Part shown: positions 32,191-44,699 of the stretch, in pieces
Layout: the number at the start of each line of letters is the position of its first letter
Numbering within the stretch: position 1 is the first letter of the stretch
Assembly: GCA_026225945.1 (NCBI GenBank)
Contig: JAMJFZ010000199.1
Span: forward strand, 65,702,001 to 65,766,000
Source of the DNA: Cricetomys ansorgei
Lineage: Eukaryota > Chordata > Mammalia > Rodentia > Nesomyidae
Reading direction: 5' to 3'
Length of the DNA stretch: 64,000 nucleotides
The notes under the pieces: model-generated
What the model was told of the DNA's origin: nothing
Database searches by the model: none
The model's input: the letters and a program-made list of their open reading frames with translations, nothing else
Program-made: the position numbers and the translations under genes

Positions 32191-33089
32191 GAATCTTGGC
32201 TAATTTTGATTCTGCTGTGGAATCAGAGACTGCATTTCTAAAACCCCTAGTGAAGTTATTGCATTTTGTTTGTGGACCACACATTGATTAGATCATTAAT
32301 GATATGCTAGGTCATTTGTAATGGATGGAGTAAAATGGTTGTTAAATGAGGTTACGTGATAAGAGTAAACACTGGGCCTAGGAAAGCCTAGACCACAGTT
32401 CAGTCCTGTGACCACTGGTTCCGATCATCAACATTCTTTCTCTTAGATTCTATGTGCCAAGTTAGTGGTTAGTTTCAGTGAATTTCTGCCAGGGAGGAGC
32501 ACACCTTGAAGTTCCTTCATTGTGACAAGCTGGAGTCTACTTCTGACTGGTTCTATGATCCTGATCAAATCACTTGAGTCTCAGGTTCATTATTTTACTT
32601 AACCATTTGCCTCTTCGATCCATTTCTTAACCTGTTTGAAACACACAGAGGCTCTTCTCTGTGAACGTTGTCACTTGCTTCCTGGTTTCTGGTTGCTGCT
32701 AAGCAGTGCTAGCTAAAGACTGAAGTGAAAGAAAAAAATATAGCCATCACATTTATTCTGCTTGCTCAACCTCTATTAGATGGGCCTACAATTTGAGTGG
32801 CACCCAGGTAATTCTATATAAGGTCCCACAGAAAAAGGTCTGAAGTTCTGATCAGGTTGAAATCTTTCTTTCTCTGCTTTTTGGGCCGTACGTGACAATG
32901 AGTTCTCCTGCAGCTAGTCCTTGGGCCATTGCCATCTCCTGGTTTTCTGAACTTTGCTATAGTCATTCATGAGTAATGCATCTCCTGTTGCTCATTGTTA
33001 AAATGGGTTCAAATCTATAAGCTGTTAACTTCCTGTGAGAATTACATAGATGGATTTGAATGTGCCTTTGATGAATAATAAAATCACTG
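32191..33089. other. Mostly unique sequence with one MIR piece
   Basis: 32200-32350 is AT-rich with ATTGATTAGATCATTAATGA and looks well preserved. Otherwise nothing recognised besides the MIR remnant. Confidence 0.4.
32525..32615 (+). mobile_element. MIR SINE remnant
   Basis: TTCTGACTGGTTCTATGATC, CTGATCAAATCACTTGAGTC and TCAGGTTCATTATTTTACTT track the MIR 'tgtgtgaccttgggcaagtcacttaacc' region. Confidence 0.5.
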
Positions 33090-34330
33090 TCGGAGGCATC
33101 TTTATACTTAGTTTCAAGTTAAATTACAGAGACATAGTAATCAAAACAGCCTGGTATTAACACAAAACTAGACAAATAGATCAATAGAACAGAATACAGA
33201 TCTATATATAAACCTAATCCATAACAGCCACCTGATTTACAAAAAAAAAAGATACCATAAAACACATTGAAAGAAAAGAAAGCTAGTCAATAAATGGTGC
33301 TAAGAAAAATGGATATCTAAACGTAGAAGCTATCTGTCACCCTGCACAAAATTCAACTAACTGTAAATGGATCAATGACATCAACAAAATAGGTGAAAAT
33401 CAGAAACTTTAGAAAGTATCTTCAAGTTACAGGCATAAGTAATGATTTTTAAATTAGGATACTGATCCCTCAGGAAATAAGGACCTTGTGATATTTAATA
33501 AAATGATTTTCATATGATCAATCAACTATTTTCTGTTTTAGAGGCCTTCTCAGAGAAGGAAAACTCCTGCCTAGTGTTGTAAACCTGGTCAAAAGCCCAC
33601 AGCTTGGGGGATCATATAGGTCCTAGAGCAGAATCTATTTCTGCTGTTTTGCTAAGTAGAAATCTCCTTCTAAATATTTACACTTAAAACTATCATTGTT
33701 GCCCCCAACCTTGCTCAGAGAAGTGGAGAACGGCCGATGCACAGACTCATAACTGCTCAAAGTGCAGAGAGTATGTAACTGAGTGCTCCGTCTTAAGTGG
33801 GTTGGTTATCTATATCACCTGTCCCACAAGGTGCAAAGAACATTGTGGATAGGGTAAAACGAAAGAACAAGAGTACAGGGAGAAATATTGTAAAATGTGG
33901 TCATCCAGATGTGACAGCCCCTGGACCTGTGAATGCATAGCAGCTGTGGTTAGCTGTACAAGAGCTGCACAAAATCAAGTCTTTCCACATTTTGACTCAA
34001 TATTCCAGCATGAATTTTGGAGGAGTTCATAATGCCTCACCCCTGACTGACAGTCTATTGATAACAGATGGCTGCTGAGAGAGGGGTTCTCATTTTCCTT
34101 TGGGGGAGTGGCTGCTGGCAGGCTGTTCATTTCCTGTGAAGGCAGACAGCATTAATTGGACTCAGTGACTTGAAAAGGTGAGTAGAAAGTGAAGGTTGTG
34201 GGAGGAGCAGTATAGGGAAGTAAGTCTGGGGAGAAAGGGAGGGGAGATTTGGATTGGTAAGATCAAAATACATTATGTACCTGAATGAAATTGTCAAAGA
34301 ATAAAAAATATTCTAAAACAAAGGAAACAC
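33090..34330 (+). mobile_element. L1 LINE, 5' truncated: ORF2 end plus 3' UTR
   Basis: 33110-33500 matches L1 ORF2 (GTAATCAAAACAGCCTGGTA, AATAAATGGTGCTAAGAAAA, CACCCTGCACAAAATTCAAC) but is full of stops. From about 33590 the 3' UTR follows in the same orientation (TCCACAT..., TTCCTTTGGGGGAGTGGCTG, AGCATTAATTGGACTCAGTG, GATCAAAATACATTATGTAC). The final part of ORF2 is missing between them, so there is an internal deletion. An A-rich end lies near 34300-34340. Confidence 0.85.
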
Positions 34331-34862
34331 GACAAACATTAAAAAGAAAGGTTTGGATGATGCCAGAGGAATGACAGTTGATGCAATCTTCTGAGTAGTT
34401 CTGTGCAGGTGCAAGTGCACACAAACATGTGCACCCCCTCCCAAACACATGCACAAATAGATGAAACATGAGATCACTCTTTCCTGTAACATGTTGTTGA
34501 CTCCCCTGACTGCTGAAGTGATCTTGAGTGCAACACACCTTCTCTCAGGGATACAGATAATTAACTTGCAAAAAAAATGCAGCTGGACATGTTTTTCACA
34601 TCTCTGTGACACTCAAAGACTCCATTTTGCCTGAGAGAATCTAGATGGGAAGAGGCTGCATCATTTCTTCTCCTGGGCATCTTTCCACATAGTGAGGAAA
34701 GATTAAGATTTATTTCTATAAAACACATAGCAGTGATAGGAAGAGGAAGAGGCAGCTGACTAGACAGCTGTGAACCACAATCCACGTGTATTCTCCAGAC
34801 ACTCAGATGTCTGGAGAAAAATGTCCAAGTACATGCCCAACACAATTGGGAAGCCGAGACCT
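34331..34862. other. Spacer between two L1 copies; nothing firmly recognised
   Basis: Open minus-strand frames of 91-99 codons overlap each other in different frames (34263-34845) and show no family resemblance. CACTCAGATGTCTGGAG near 34800 forms a short inverted repeat with TCTCCAGACA just upstream. Confidence 0.4.
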
Positions 34863-35695
34863 TTTTTTTCTGTTAATATTGTTTTAAATATTTTTTTTTA
34901 TTTTTTGATACTATAATACAGTCACATCATATCCCTCATTTCCTTTACTACCACTAAACCAATGGCTCTCAAACTTCCTAATGCTGCAACCCTTTAATAC
35001 AGTTCCTCATGTGTGGTGACTCCCAACCGTAAAATTATTTTTGCTACTACTTCATAACTGTAATTATTTTGCTACTCTTCCAATTCATAATGTAAATATC
35101 TAATATGCAGATGGTCTTAGGCTACATCTGTGAAAGGGTTGTTCTACCCCTAAAGTAGTCAGGGCCCAAAGGTTGAGAACCGCTGCTCTAAACCTTCCCA
35201 TCTACCCCCACCAACCGTGCTCTCATTAAAAAATATGGTTTCTATTCCTTCAATTGTTGTTACATACATATGTGTACCTAAATCCATAAATACAACCAGC
35301 TCATCCCATATAATGTTACTTGTGTGTACCTCTTCTCAGGAGTGAGCAGCTGGTTTCAGATAACTGATTGATATGTTCTTCTCTGGGGCAGACTATTTCT
35401 CTCACTCTCAGCATTCCTTAGTTTTCTGTAATTCTTTTTCTGGGGTTGAAGCCTTATGAACTTTCCTGAGTTCATGTACAACTATTGGTGTCATACTTGT
35501 ACAGTTCATGCTCAAGTATTCATGTTGGTGAGACTTAATGAATATAGCTTCTGAAATTTCTAGTAAACACAGTCTCACAGCAAGACCCCTGTTCATCTGG
35601 TGCTTATAATATTTCTTCTTCCTAATGTGTAATGATCCTTGAGCCTTTGGTGCTGGAGTCATATTGTAGATGTATCAGTTAGAACTGGGCTCTAC
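34863..35695 (-). mobile_element. L1 3' UTR, antisense, split by a URR1 insertion
   Basis: The complement runs from a T-tract (the L1 A-tail, about 34862-34869) through TACCCCCACC, AATTGTTGTTACATACATAT, CATAAATACAACCAGCTCAT and TAATGTTACTTGTGTG to GCATTCCTTAGTTTTCTGTA and GGGTTGAAGCCTTATGAACT. These blocks match the rodent L1 3' UTR in order. 34960-35185 is a later DNA-transposon insertion. The right end meets an ORF2 piece in the opposite orientation. Confidence 0.87.
34960..35185. mobile_element. URR1-like hAT-Charlie element nested in L1, with TSD
   Basis: Ends are CAATGGCTCTCAAACTT and GGTTGAGAACCGCTG, imperfect terminal inverted repeats of the Charlie type. The flanking octamers are CACTAAAC (34952-34959) and CTCTAAAC (35186-35193), 7 of 8 identical and fitting the hAT 8-bp duplication. 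At ~226 bp it cannot encode a transposase and must have moved with one supplied in trans. Confidence 0.92.
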
Positions 35696-36475
35696 AACTC
35701 TTCATTTTGATTACTGGAGAATAGAAAGCATCTTCAACAAATGATACTGAAAAACCTGTATGCCCACATGCAGAAGAATGAAATTAAACCCAGATTGTCT
35801 ATCACCTGGCACAAAACTAATTCCAAATGGAGCAAAGACCTAAACATGAAACCTGAATCACTGAACCAGCTAGAAGAAAACATAGGTAATACCTTTCATG
35901 GTACAGGTATAGGAAAGGACTTTTTGATTCAGGATCCATTTGCCCCAAAATTGAGTCTAACAGTTGATAAGTGGGACTTCAGAAAACTAAAAATCTGCAA
36001 AGCTAAAGAACCAATCAACCGTGTAAAGTGGAAGCCCACAGAAAGGGGAAGAATCTTTGCCAGATATACATTTGACAAAGGATTAATATCCAAAATATAT
36101 AAAGTATTCCAAAGCAAAGAGTACAAATAAGCAACCAAAGCAAAAACAAAAACAAAGGCAAGAACAATCCATTCAAATAAAGGGTCTTGGCAATGAAAAG
36201 AGAGCTTTCTAAAGAAAAAAAAAATATGGCAGGGAAATATCTCAAAAAATATTCACCATCACTAACAATTAGAGGAATGCAAATCAAAGCAACTTTAAGA
36301 TTTCATTGTATCCTATTCAGAATCAATAAACAAAATACAAGAAATTCTGAAGGGGATAAGGAGAACAGGGGTCCCTTATTCATTCTTGATGAAGCTGCAA
36401 ACTAGTCTAGCTATTCATAATATGATTTTTACTGGGGCAAGACTAATTTACAGAAAGCTCAAAATACAGAGTACA
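35696..36475 (+). pseudogene. L1 ORF2 fragment (C-terminal part), sense strand
   Basis: A 129-codon frame (35741-36130) matches the region after the reverse transcriptase domain of L1 ORF2p: AGCATCTTCAACAAATGATA, an ITWHKTNSKW-like stretch, a DFRKLKICKAKEP-like stretch and FDKGLISKIYKVFQ. L1-like DNA continues to about 36475 (ATTCACCATCACTAACAATT, AGAGGAATGCAAATCAAAGC) beyond stops. There is no 5' part, no endonuclease or reverse transcriptase core and no 3' UTR in this orientation. It probably forms one 5'-inverted insertion with the antisense 3' UTR on its left. Confidence 0.85.
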
Positions 36476-37469
36476 AAATGTTTTATTAATGTCTTATTTC
36501 TGTGTGATCTACTGTATCCATAGTTTCTTTCCTGAGCCTGGAAAGCAGTGTTATTATTGATGGAAAGACAACCAATCAGTGGCTGTACCACTGAAGACAT
36601 TCCCGTTTTTTAGCGTAAGTAGAATGACATGGGGAGAATCTATTTTCAATTTTTCCCATGAAACTATAGACTGCAGGACTAAGGCAAAGTGCTGCTTTTA
36701 CCATTATTAACTGTTAACTGAACTACCTAAGTCTTTATTTCTCACATTTCAAAATAAAGGCAATGTTAATTACATTAAAAAATACTTTATAGGTAAAATT
36801 AGAGCATGCACATCCATTACACACTTCACTTCCCTTGTCAGCAGAATCACTGTCTTGGTGATCAGGCATAAGAAAGGATGACGTCTTTGTCACTGTGGAA
36901 CAGGCATGTGTGCTTGCTTGTCTCTGATGACTTCGCTGCCCCTGGTAACACATCTTAGCATATCAGATTCTACTGACATCAAACAGCCCCAGGAAAGATT
37001 AACTGCCCTGAATGCCACACTCTGTCATTTTCAGCATGACTTCACCCACAGATATCACAGGGGATTTCTCATAAAACCCAGCTTAGTGAGTTAATCAACC
37101 TTCCGTAGGTATTAGAGGACAGAATGGATGTAACGTTTTAAAGGAGCTTTATCCCTAAATCATTCCAAATCGGGTGTCTGAACAATTTTCTCCTCTCCCA
37201 CAGTTAACTTGTTGGTTAGAATTTATTGAATGCTTTTTACTTACTCTGGTTTGGGAATAATCCTTGCTAGTCCTCATCAGTTTAATGTATGCATTCCTGT
37301 CTTTATAAAGTGTCTGTGAAGGAGGAGACTCCTTTCTACTAGAGTGGTAAAGGTTTAGAACTTGAAAAATGGCAACCTCTGCTTAAGTTTTTAGAAATCT
37401 CATCCTTTGCAGAGTAGTTCAGGGAGCATCTAAGCTTTAATGGATGGCTCTTAACTTTAACATAGTTTG
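36476..37469. other. Unique sequence; nothing recognised
   Basis: Two overlapping ~60-72-codon frames near 36735-37094 lie on opposite strands and have no family resemblance. Confidence 0.4.
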
Positions 37470-37670
37470 ATTGTGATGTTTATTAATTATTTATCTATAC
37501 TTACCATATGACAAGCATTTTATATAGGTTAAGTCACTGTATCACAAAATATACCATAAGAACCACAGGAGTAGCATCCTAGTGACTCCTTCTTTTAAAT
37601 CTGTGAAAATAATGCACTGATTTAAGTGATGAATCAAGATCTAAATCTGTCTCATCTTCTTCTCTAGCTT
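37470..37670 (+). mobile_element. L2/MIR-type remnant
   Basis: TATTAATTATTTATCTATAC, TTACCATATGACAAGCATTT and TATATAGGTTAAGTCACTGT, then GTGATGAATCAAGATCTAAA follow L2 3' sequence loosely ('ttattaagcacctactatgtgccaggca...'). Confidence 0.45.
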
Positions 37671-39649
37671 GTAATTAATTCCCATGTACATTTTTACCTC
37701 ACAATAATAAATGTTTGCTTATGGAAGCAGAAAAACCAAGTAAACCAGTATGACTGGGCTATCTTATCAGAATTGAACCCAACTGAGTGATGTATCTTAT
37801 TATTCCAAATGTTTATCACCTTCAGAATGTAATACAAGATGCTAAAGAATTGGTACATGTGAAAATTTTCAGTCTAAGGAGAATGGGTAATTTGGTAGGA
37901 GAATATAATTTACAGATAATTCATTAGCTCTAAGTTCTCATGTGAGTGAATTTCTTATTTTACAGGATATTTCAGAGGATGGCCACATAAATTGCATACA
38001 GTGTGTTTTTTTTTTTTTTTGCCTCCCATGCTGATATAGTCCATGCATAAAGTGATATTTAATGAGAAGTAGATGTTCAGCAAATACCTGTTAACTTACT
38101 TATGGTGTTTTCTCTAATGCTTCAGGGGTACAGTCCTGTCTGCAGCCAGCCCACATTAACAGTCTTACCTGGTCCTTATAAGTTTTGTGGTGGTAAGCCC
38201 AACTTCCAGGATAGGAAACCTCTTGCAGAATTGTCTGAGCCTCTTTTGTGTGGCACTTCTTTAGGGTGATCAGTTCTTGTCCCTGTGTTGGTGAGATCAG
38301 AAAAGTGTGTATTTCATTAATCCTTGAGTAGAGTATTTAAATGTTAACTTCTTGGCTAACATTCTTTAACATATGGCATTGTGGATTTATGTCTCACATG
38401 CTGTCATAGGACAGGCCTGGGTTTCTGTCACATCAGGCATGAATATCAACTTTCTTACTGCTCTCTCAGGTCAGTGGATGGAACTTTGGTCCCTCCATTC
38501 ACATAAAAACAAAAAAACATAAAACATTTATGTTTTTGGTCTTTAGTAGACAGCTCTGCTGTGCAAAGGCTCCATTGCTTCTACTTCCCAATCTTTCTTA
38601 ATATTGAAGGTCCATCCCTTGGGCACAGAATTTCACATTTGTTTCCATTTCTCTCTTATTCTTCAGTTTTAGCAATTTGTTTCCATTGTGCTTGCTCTTT
38701 ATCTCTTATTGGATTAACTTTATATATGGAAAAATAATACATTTTGGTGGAGTTTTGCCTTCTATGTGTTTGGTTAACATTCTATATGTTTGATCTTGGG
38801 TTCAGTCAGTTAAGCTGAATGGAAAGCCGAAGCACTATCACACATAAAAAAAAATCCTGATGTGGATATAGAAGTTAAAGTTGTGGTTAATTGATACTTT
38901 AACTTCACTTGATCTCATGATTGCTAAGGTCCTGTTATGTCACAGGAGCCTAAACCTCTCCTCCATATAACATAGGTCACCAGAAACACTTGCAGTTTGG
39001 CTAATGACCATTTATCCATTTAGTTTCACTCATGTTTCCCTGACCTATTGGCATCTATGGTCACCCACTGCCACTACTCCAACCGAAACAGACTTGGGAA
39101 GACACCCCAAAAGTTACTGCATTTTAAGTCAACTTTTGTGATCTTTCTTGGAAGATAACTTTTAAAATGCCCATCGTCTGCTGCAGTGTTGCCTTTGAAT
39201 CTTTCTTGGCTTTCTGTGATCTACAACTTCTGATGTTTTCTAGAATGACCTAAGCTTTGGTAGATTTGCATTCCTGTATTTTGTGATGTCATTAGCCCAC
39301 ACCTGGTACTTTGCATGAATCAAGGCAAACTACATTCTAATGTTGAATAAAGGCAAACGAGATTCTAATGACAGCAAGCATCTGAGTTCTATGTCAAATA
39401 GAATGGTAAAAGTGAATAGCAAAGGATGAATCCAGACAGTGGTTACTAGTAATGACATCTTCTAAGATATAAATTTCAAGAGTGAGGCATTATTTATATT
39501 TTGGAGGCATGGAGAATTTTAGGGCATAAATGCAGACAAGAAGACTGTAGTCTAGTTATTACACTAAAGACTCATAATTAAGACTCCTGTAACAGAAACT
39601 GAGGGACTAAATAATTTTTATTTTTACAAGATTTTTTTAATTATTGTCA
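37671..39649. other. ~2 kb unique sequence; nothing recognised
   Basis: A run of 14 or more T near 38008-38023 is the only simple repeat. No frame above 60 codons. Confidence 0.45.
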
Positions 39650-39838
39650 GTATGTGTCTGTGTATAGATTTGTATATGTGAGTGCAGCGCTTCCCAAAAT
39701 CAGGAAAGAAGACATCAGATCCTTTGAATCTAAAGTTACAGGAGGTTGGGAGCTGCTTTGTATGAATGCTGGGGCCTGAACTTCATTCCTCTAAAAGAAC
39801 AGTCCTTGCCTTCAATCACCAAGCCACCTCTCCAGCTC
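39650..39838 (-). mobile_element. B3-like tRNA-derived SINE, antisense
   Basis: GACATCAGATCCTTTGAATC, TAAAGTTACAGGAGGTTGGG, AGCTGCTTTGTATGAATGCT and, at the right, CACCAAGCCACCTCTCCAGC (complement of the GCTGGAGAGATGGCT head) define a B3 element in reverse. Confidence 0.82.
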
Positions 39839-39879
39839 CTAACCACAAGCTGTAAAATTTATTCTTTTTTTTTTTGTTT

Positions 39880-40050
39880 TTTTTGATGTTTATTTTTGTT
39901 GTTTTTAGTTTTATTTTGTTTTCCAAGTCATGGTTTCTCTGTGTAGCCCTGGCTGTCCTCAAACTCCCTCTGTAGACCAATCTAGCCTTGAGATCAGAGA
40001 TTTGCTTGCCTCTGCCTCTGGAGTGCTAGGATTGAAGACCTGTGCCTTTC
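39880..40050 (-). mobile_element. B1 SINE, antisense
   Basis: A T-rich tail leads to CATGGTTTCTCTGTGTAGCC, CTGGCTGTCCTCAAACTCCC, TGTAGACCAATCTAGCCTTG, GCCTCTGCCTCTGGAGTGCT and AGGATTGAAG, the complement of B1 up to near its start. It abuts the B3 element in the same orientation. Confidence 0.9.
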
Positions 40051-40063
40051 CTTTCTAATGTAA

Positions 40064-40067
<4 letters not shown>

Positions 40068-40117
<50 letters not shown>

Positions 40118-40120
40118 TGT
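40068..40120. repeat. (TG)n microsatellite
   Basis: About 21 uninterrupted TG units, one A substitution, then five more. Confidence 0.97.
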
Positions 40121-41049
40121 TCACATTCACAGTTTTGTTTTATTTTTGAGATTTTGATGATTGAGTATCCAGATGCTGGTGGATTGTATATGCCTCAGTA
40201 GAGAAAAGACAGGTTATAAAGCCTGGGCACTAGGTAGACATGGTAACAGAGAATGAACAACTGAGCAATGTAACAATGTTTCTTTTCCCTCTAACCTCCA
40301 GTCAAACGATAGAACCAGTGAGGTGCGGCTGGAGAAGGCTTAGCTAGAAACAAAAAGAAATTGCCTTTCTTTGTGAATGGAAGAGAGGAAATTGAGAGTA
40401 TTTTTATTCCTGTCTTGCTTTTACTGGGGAAACCTTATTAGGTTGTTACAGTCTCAGTAGATAAATCTGAGAATTCATTTTTATTTATATGTGTTTGCTC
40501 GGCATTTCCTGTGATAGACTTCAGTTGTAAAGAGAGTTATAAATGCCTTTTCTGCAGGCTGTTTTTACTGTACAGTGTCTGTGTTATTTCCGAAGGGCCC
40601 ACTGAGACTTGATTCCAAAAGGTCTTGTTGTTGGATAGAGATCTGCTTCTTGTTAGCTACAGTCCAGAGAATTCTTGATTGGCATTCTGGAGCTGTTCCA
40701 ATTAACCAGACTGGCCAGAGAAGGTAGCCATGGGCTATAGCTCTACTGTATGTACATCCACATACTCTGCCTATGGAGTTACTTCTCAATCATTCATTAA
40801 GTTAATGTGAGTATGGATCCTTAATATAGTATCTATCTACCGATCTATCATCTATCTATCCCATCTATTTATCTCTATCATCAATCCATTTATCCCAAAC
40901 AGTTATAAGAAGTGAAGATAATATAGAATAAAAACAAACAAAGCAAAAGGCTCTGCATTTTTGAAACATATATTATTATGTAAGTCGGTGATAAAAATAA
41001 CAAACTATCACAAAATATTATACTAGTTGATCAACAAAATATAATATCC
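40121..41049. other. Unique sequence with a short (ATCT) run
   Basis: A degenerate ATCT/ATCC run lies at about 40830-40895. A 74-codon minus-strand frame (40565-40789) resembles nothing known. Confidence 0.45.
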
Positions 41050-41125
41050 AGAGATGATGGCTCATGCCTGTTATTTCCAGCAACATGGGAAGCTGAGGCC
41101 AGAAAATCCTATGTAAAAGGTCTGT
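41050..41125 (+). mobile_element. B1/PB1-like SINE, 3' truncated
   Basis: GATGATGGCTCATGCCTGTT, ATTTCCAGCAACATGGGAAG and CTGAGGCCAGAAAATCC match the first half of a 7SL-derived SINE; the second half cannot be followed. Confidence 0.65.
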
Positions 41126-42797
41126 CTTGGCTATGGCAGATGTGCAATTTCAGCTTAGAGAATTTAATGAACCTTAATGAGATATAGCTATCTACCTTGT
41201 GGGACCCTAGTTTTAGTCCTCAAAGTCAACCAATCAACCAACCAATAGATAAACAAATCAGTAATTTTAGATAGCAAAATAAAGATGAATCAAAATAAAT
41301 CCAAACATTGGCTTGAAGAAAGCTCATACCAAGAAGTAGGAAAATGGAAGTAGGAAGTATATATGGTGTCCAGTGTGGACATCAGTGAGAGCAAAGAGTT
41401 GCCTAGAACTCTGTGAATGGAAAAGATAAGATACATACATATTTTGTCCCACTGGTAAATGGGACAGTAGGGGTTAACAGAAAGAAGAAAGTTGAACATG
41501 GTAATGTAGTATGACAGATGCCATGTATCAGCAGACAAAGAGTTTTATTTCTATCTTATAAGTGTTTTAAATAGAAAATGATGGGGATACACTAACCATA
41601 TTTTTAAAAAAATATTCTAAAACTTGCCAATAGGCAAATGGGAATGCCAGCTAGGAGTAAGTTCAGTAATTGACATTGATGCAGGTGACAGCAACAGGTT
41701 GAACAAGAGAAACTAATGTAGAAGACTTTCTGTTTTGTGTTTTTCTCTGCTGGAAGTTTCAAAGTATAACATTAAAGATTATACAGAGGACATTAGTAAG
41801 TAGAACAAAGGATAATTCTTGAGTTTTTTCTTTACCCTTGATTGCCTAGATGAAAGATCACCCCATGTAGATATGGGAATAGGGGAGAGTAGTAAATTAG
41901 AGAGAAGAACTGACCTTCAGCTGGTATGTATTTCAGGGCATGTGATTTGGACAGTCATGCACAGAGTGAATGCCAAGAGAGATAATAGGTCTAAAGATAT
42001 TCTCTGGAGCTCTGCAATATTGGGAGTTCAGGAAGAGGAAAATGCTACTTTAAATGAAATGAGTGTGCAGAGAAGGGAGCAGACTACCAGGCATGTTGCT
42101 GTACTGAAAATCAGTACTGAAAATGTTCCAAAGCACAGAGGGATTGTTTGTGTCTAGATCTGCTGGTCTACCGTGTCACAAGAAATAAGTCAGTCACTGG
42201 ATCTTGTAAGCAGAGGTTAGTGTTGTCATTGAAAAGACTTTGCTAATGAAATGTTGGCACTGAAGACCTGGATGGAAATGCACAATTGTGATCAGGACTT
42301 AGGGAGTAGAATAATGAAGGCAGCAGATCTTTCAGTTTACAAAGAACTCAAATATGAAAGAGGGTGGAAGCTGAATGTCTAAGGACCACTCAGTAAGGCA
42401 GTTTCACTTAGCAGGTAAGCTTTTTCTGTTCCCATTCCACTTCTTCCTCCTCCTCCTTCACCACCTCCATTAAGAGGAAGGTTAAGCTTAAACTTTCAGC
42501 TCAATATCTAAGGTGAGTAATTGGTTGAACAAGTATCTAATACAGCATCCAAGGAAACTTAAGTTTTAGCTTAGAGAAATATGCTTTCAGGAACCTAGAT
42601 TATGGGTGATATATTCTCCATGTGTCAATTTATATTGTATCCATTTCCACATCTGTGCTGACATCTCATTAACCTCAGAGGCTCAGTGACTCTCCATGGA
42701 GTGATTGAGCAGACATGATAGGATGAAGTAGGTCAAGGTGGCTGCTTTGGGTCATTTTAATTCATTTAATTCAGGTTCTTCCTTCTCCTTTTTACTA
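41126..42797. other. Unique sequence; nothing recognised
   Basis: The 112-codon frame at 41819-42157 begins at TTG and shows no domain. CTTCTTCCTCCTCCTCCTTC at about 42440 is a short pyrimidine run. Confidence 0.4.
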
Positions 42798-42823
42798 TCT
42801 CTCTCTCTCTCTCTCTCTCTCTC
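42798..42823. repeat. (TC)n microsatellite
   Basis: About 13 uninterrupted TC units. Confidence 0.95.
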
Positions 42824-44029
42824 ATGAAAACCATGTAATGTTTTGTCTGAAAGCGGTTTCCGTTTCATCTTCACTCAGAAATGAAGCTCTCAGAGCCAGC
42901 AGACAAAGCTGATCATTTTGATACCTGTGACTCTCCAATATTGTGAACATAGGCAAGCTGCACCTTAATGGTTGCTCACAGTGCACCATGCCAACAGCTC
43001 ATGGATCAGGGACTCCCTAAGCAGTAGTATTCCCTGACATGATGGATCATTACAGTTTAGTTATAGCCTTTAGAGTCAATGAAGTGGGAAGAATGGGCTA
43101 TCATTTTAGCCTCTTGGGAAAAGAGTTATTTTGCCTTCCCAGTGGCACCACCAACCATTTCATCCATGTCCAGCATTTTAGACTTTCTCCCTCGGGCTCA
43201 TACATCTATATTGTGCAATATATAACACTCAAGAAGCCACATTTTTTAAAACTTAGCACTGACATCACTCTGTCCTCAGCATTTTCCAATATTCTCAAAA
43301 AAGGGCAACAATCAGAAAATCTGTGAGATAATATGTCAGATTGATCAAGATTTTAAGATGGTATCTCTTTAGTATTGGTTTATTGATAAGCAGATACAAA
43401 TCAACATACACAAAATGCACGTATATTGAATACATAGACAGAACTATTTACATTTGTGTACATGCATATCTAGGTGTTAAATGTCTATAATCCGATCCTT
43501 AAAGTCTTAGATTTAATCACTTGCAAGCTTCATTCAGTCTTTTTCCACTTATCTGGAAGTGTTTGCCGTGTTTTAGTCTCTATCTACCCCATAGTGCCAC
43601 AGTGCTGACAATTTTACCAGTGAGAGTATGATAGAAATGCTACAAAGAACAGGTATGCAACAAACAAACAAATAAGAAATTACTTACTGAAACTAAAAGT
43701 AGTAAAAATTTCATTGAAAAAGATTTTAGATCATCTCTTATTTGTCTGGAAGTATTTAGGATAATTCATGAGGAGAGACTTGTGCTCAGGATTCTGAAAG
43801 TCAGAAGACTCCTTACATTGGATACAGTTGATTATCAGACAAGAATATTGAGTCAACAAAGATCCCTGCAATTCTGATGATGGAGACCTTTATTTATCAC
43901 GTTCAGTTCTTTGATAGTTTAGGACAGCCTTGAAGCATATCTGGTGTTTTACTTGGATTTCATTGTTGAAAATTCCTTTGAGTTTCTTCTTTGTTATTAA
44001 AGGTAGTTTGCCTGACAATATGGTTTAAT
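42824..44029. other. Unique sequence; nothing recognised
   Basis: A 95-codon frame at 43039-43326 opens with ATGATGGATCATTAC but carries no recognisable motif, and no splice sites or transcript context support it. Confidence 0.4.
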
Positions 44030-44135
44030 CATTATAAACTCAATGTTTGGAAGGCTCCAACAAGAGAATTTGAGTTTGTGGCCAACCTGTACTATACAGG
44101 GAGACTCTGTCTCAAAACAGAAATACAAAGATAAC
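44030..44135 (+). mobile_element. Diverged B1-type SINE
   Basis: TGTTTGGAAGGCTCCAACAA, GAGTTTGTGGCCAACCTGTA, CTATACAGGGAGACTCTGTC and TCAAAACAGAAATACAAAGA give a worn 7SL-SINE with its A-rich tail. Confidence 0.72.
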
Positions 44136-44699
44136 AAAATAACCAACACCAGCTCTTTGGTGTAGCAAATTGTGTTAAAAATTTCTCTTCTGTTTTAATG
44201 TGGTAAGTTCATCCAGTGCCTGTAAAGGCTCTGAAATCCTGTTACCCTCATTTGTACAAACATAAAAATTAGTTCAGGATCAGGAAGAATTTTATAAAAG
44301 TTGTTTGTCATAATAGTCGTGAGGAAATGGCTGGAGGTGCCAAGTTACCCTGGGTGTTGACCTGCTACCTACTACCATTTTGGTCCAGAAAAACTCAGGA
44401 AATTTAGTGCTTTGGGGGTGACTGAATCAGGAGGCTTAGAATCATGGCTATCTAATGCACATTATGGAGTTACTCCACTGTTTCCTGAGCATCTTAACAC
44501 ATGCCACAGCTATAACCAGGAGATAAGACTTAATCTCATTTCTTCCTAGGTTAAATTTTAAACAAATCCATTTTTGTATCCTTCTCTGAAGGTTTAGAAA
44601 AAGTAGTTCTTGACTCAAACTTGATAATGCAAGTGTGTCTACATTTAGTTTATCATAATTTCAGTAGTTTCCAGAGATTGAGCAAGTTTTAGAGATAGC
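44136..44699. other. No feature recognised
   Basis: AT-rich sequence between an old B1 and a MIR; no frame or simple repeat of note. Confidence 0.4.

Noticed and set aside
41819..42157. 112-codon plus-strand frame
   Set aside because: It starts at TTG, lacks recognisable motifs, and has no supporting splice sites or transcript features.
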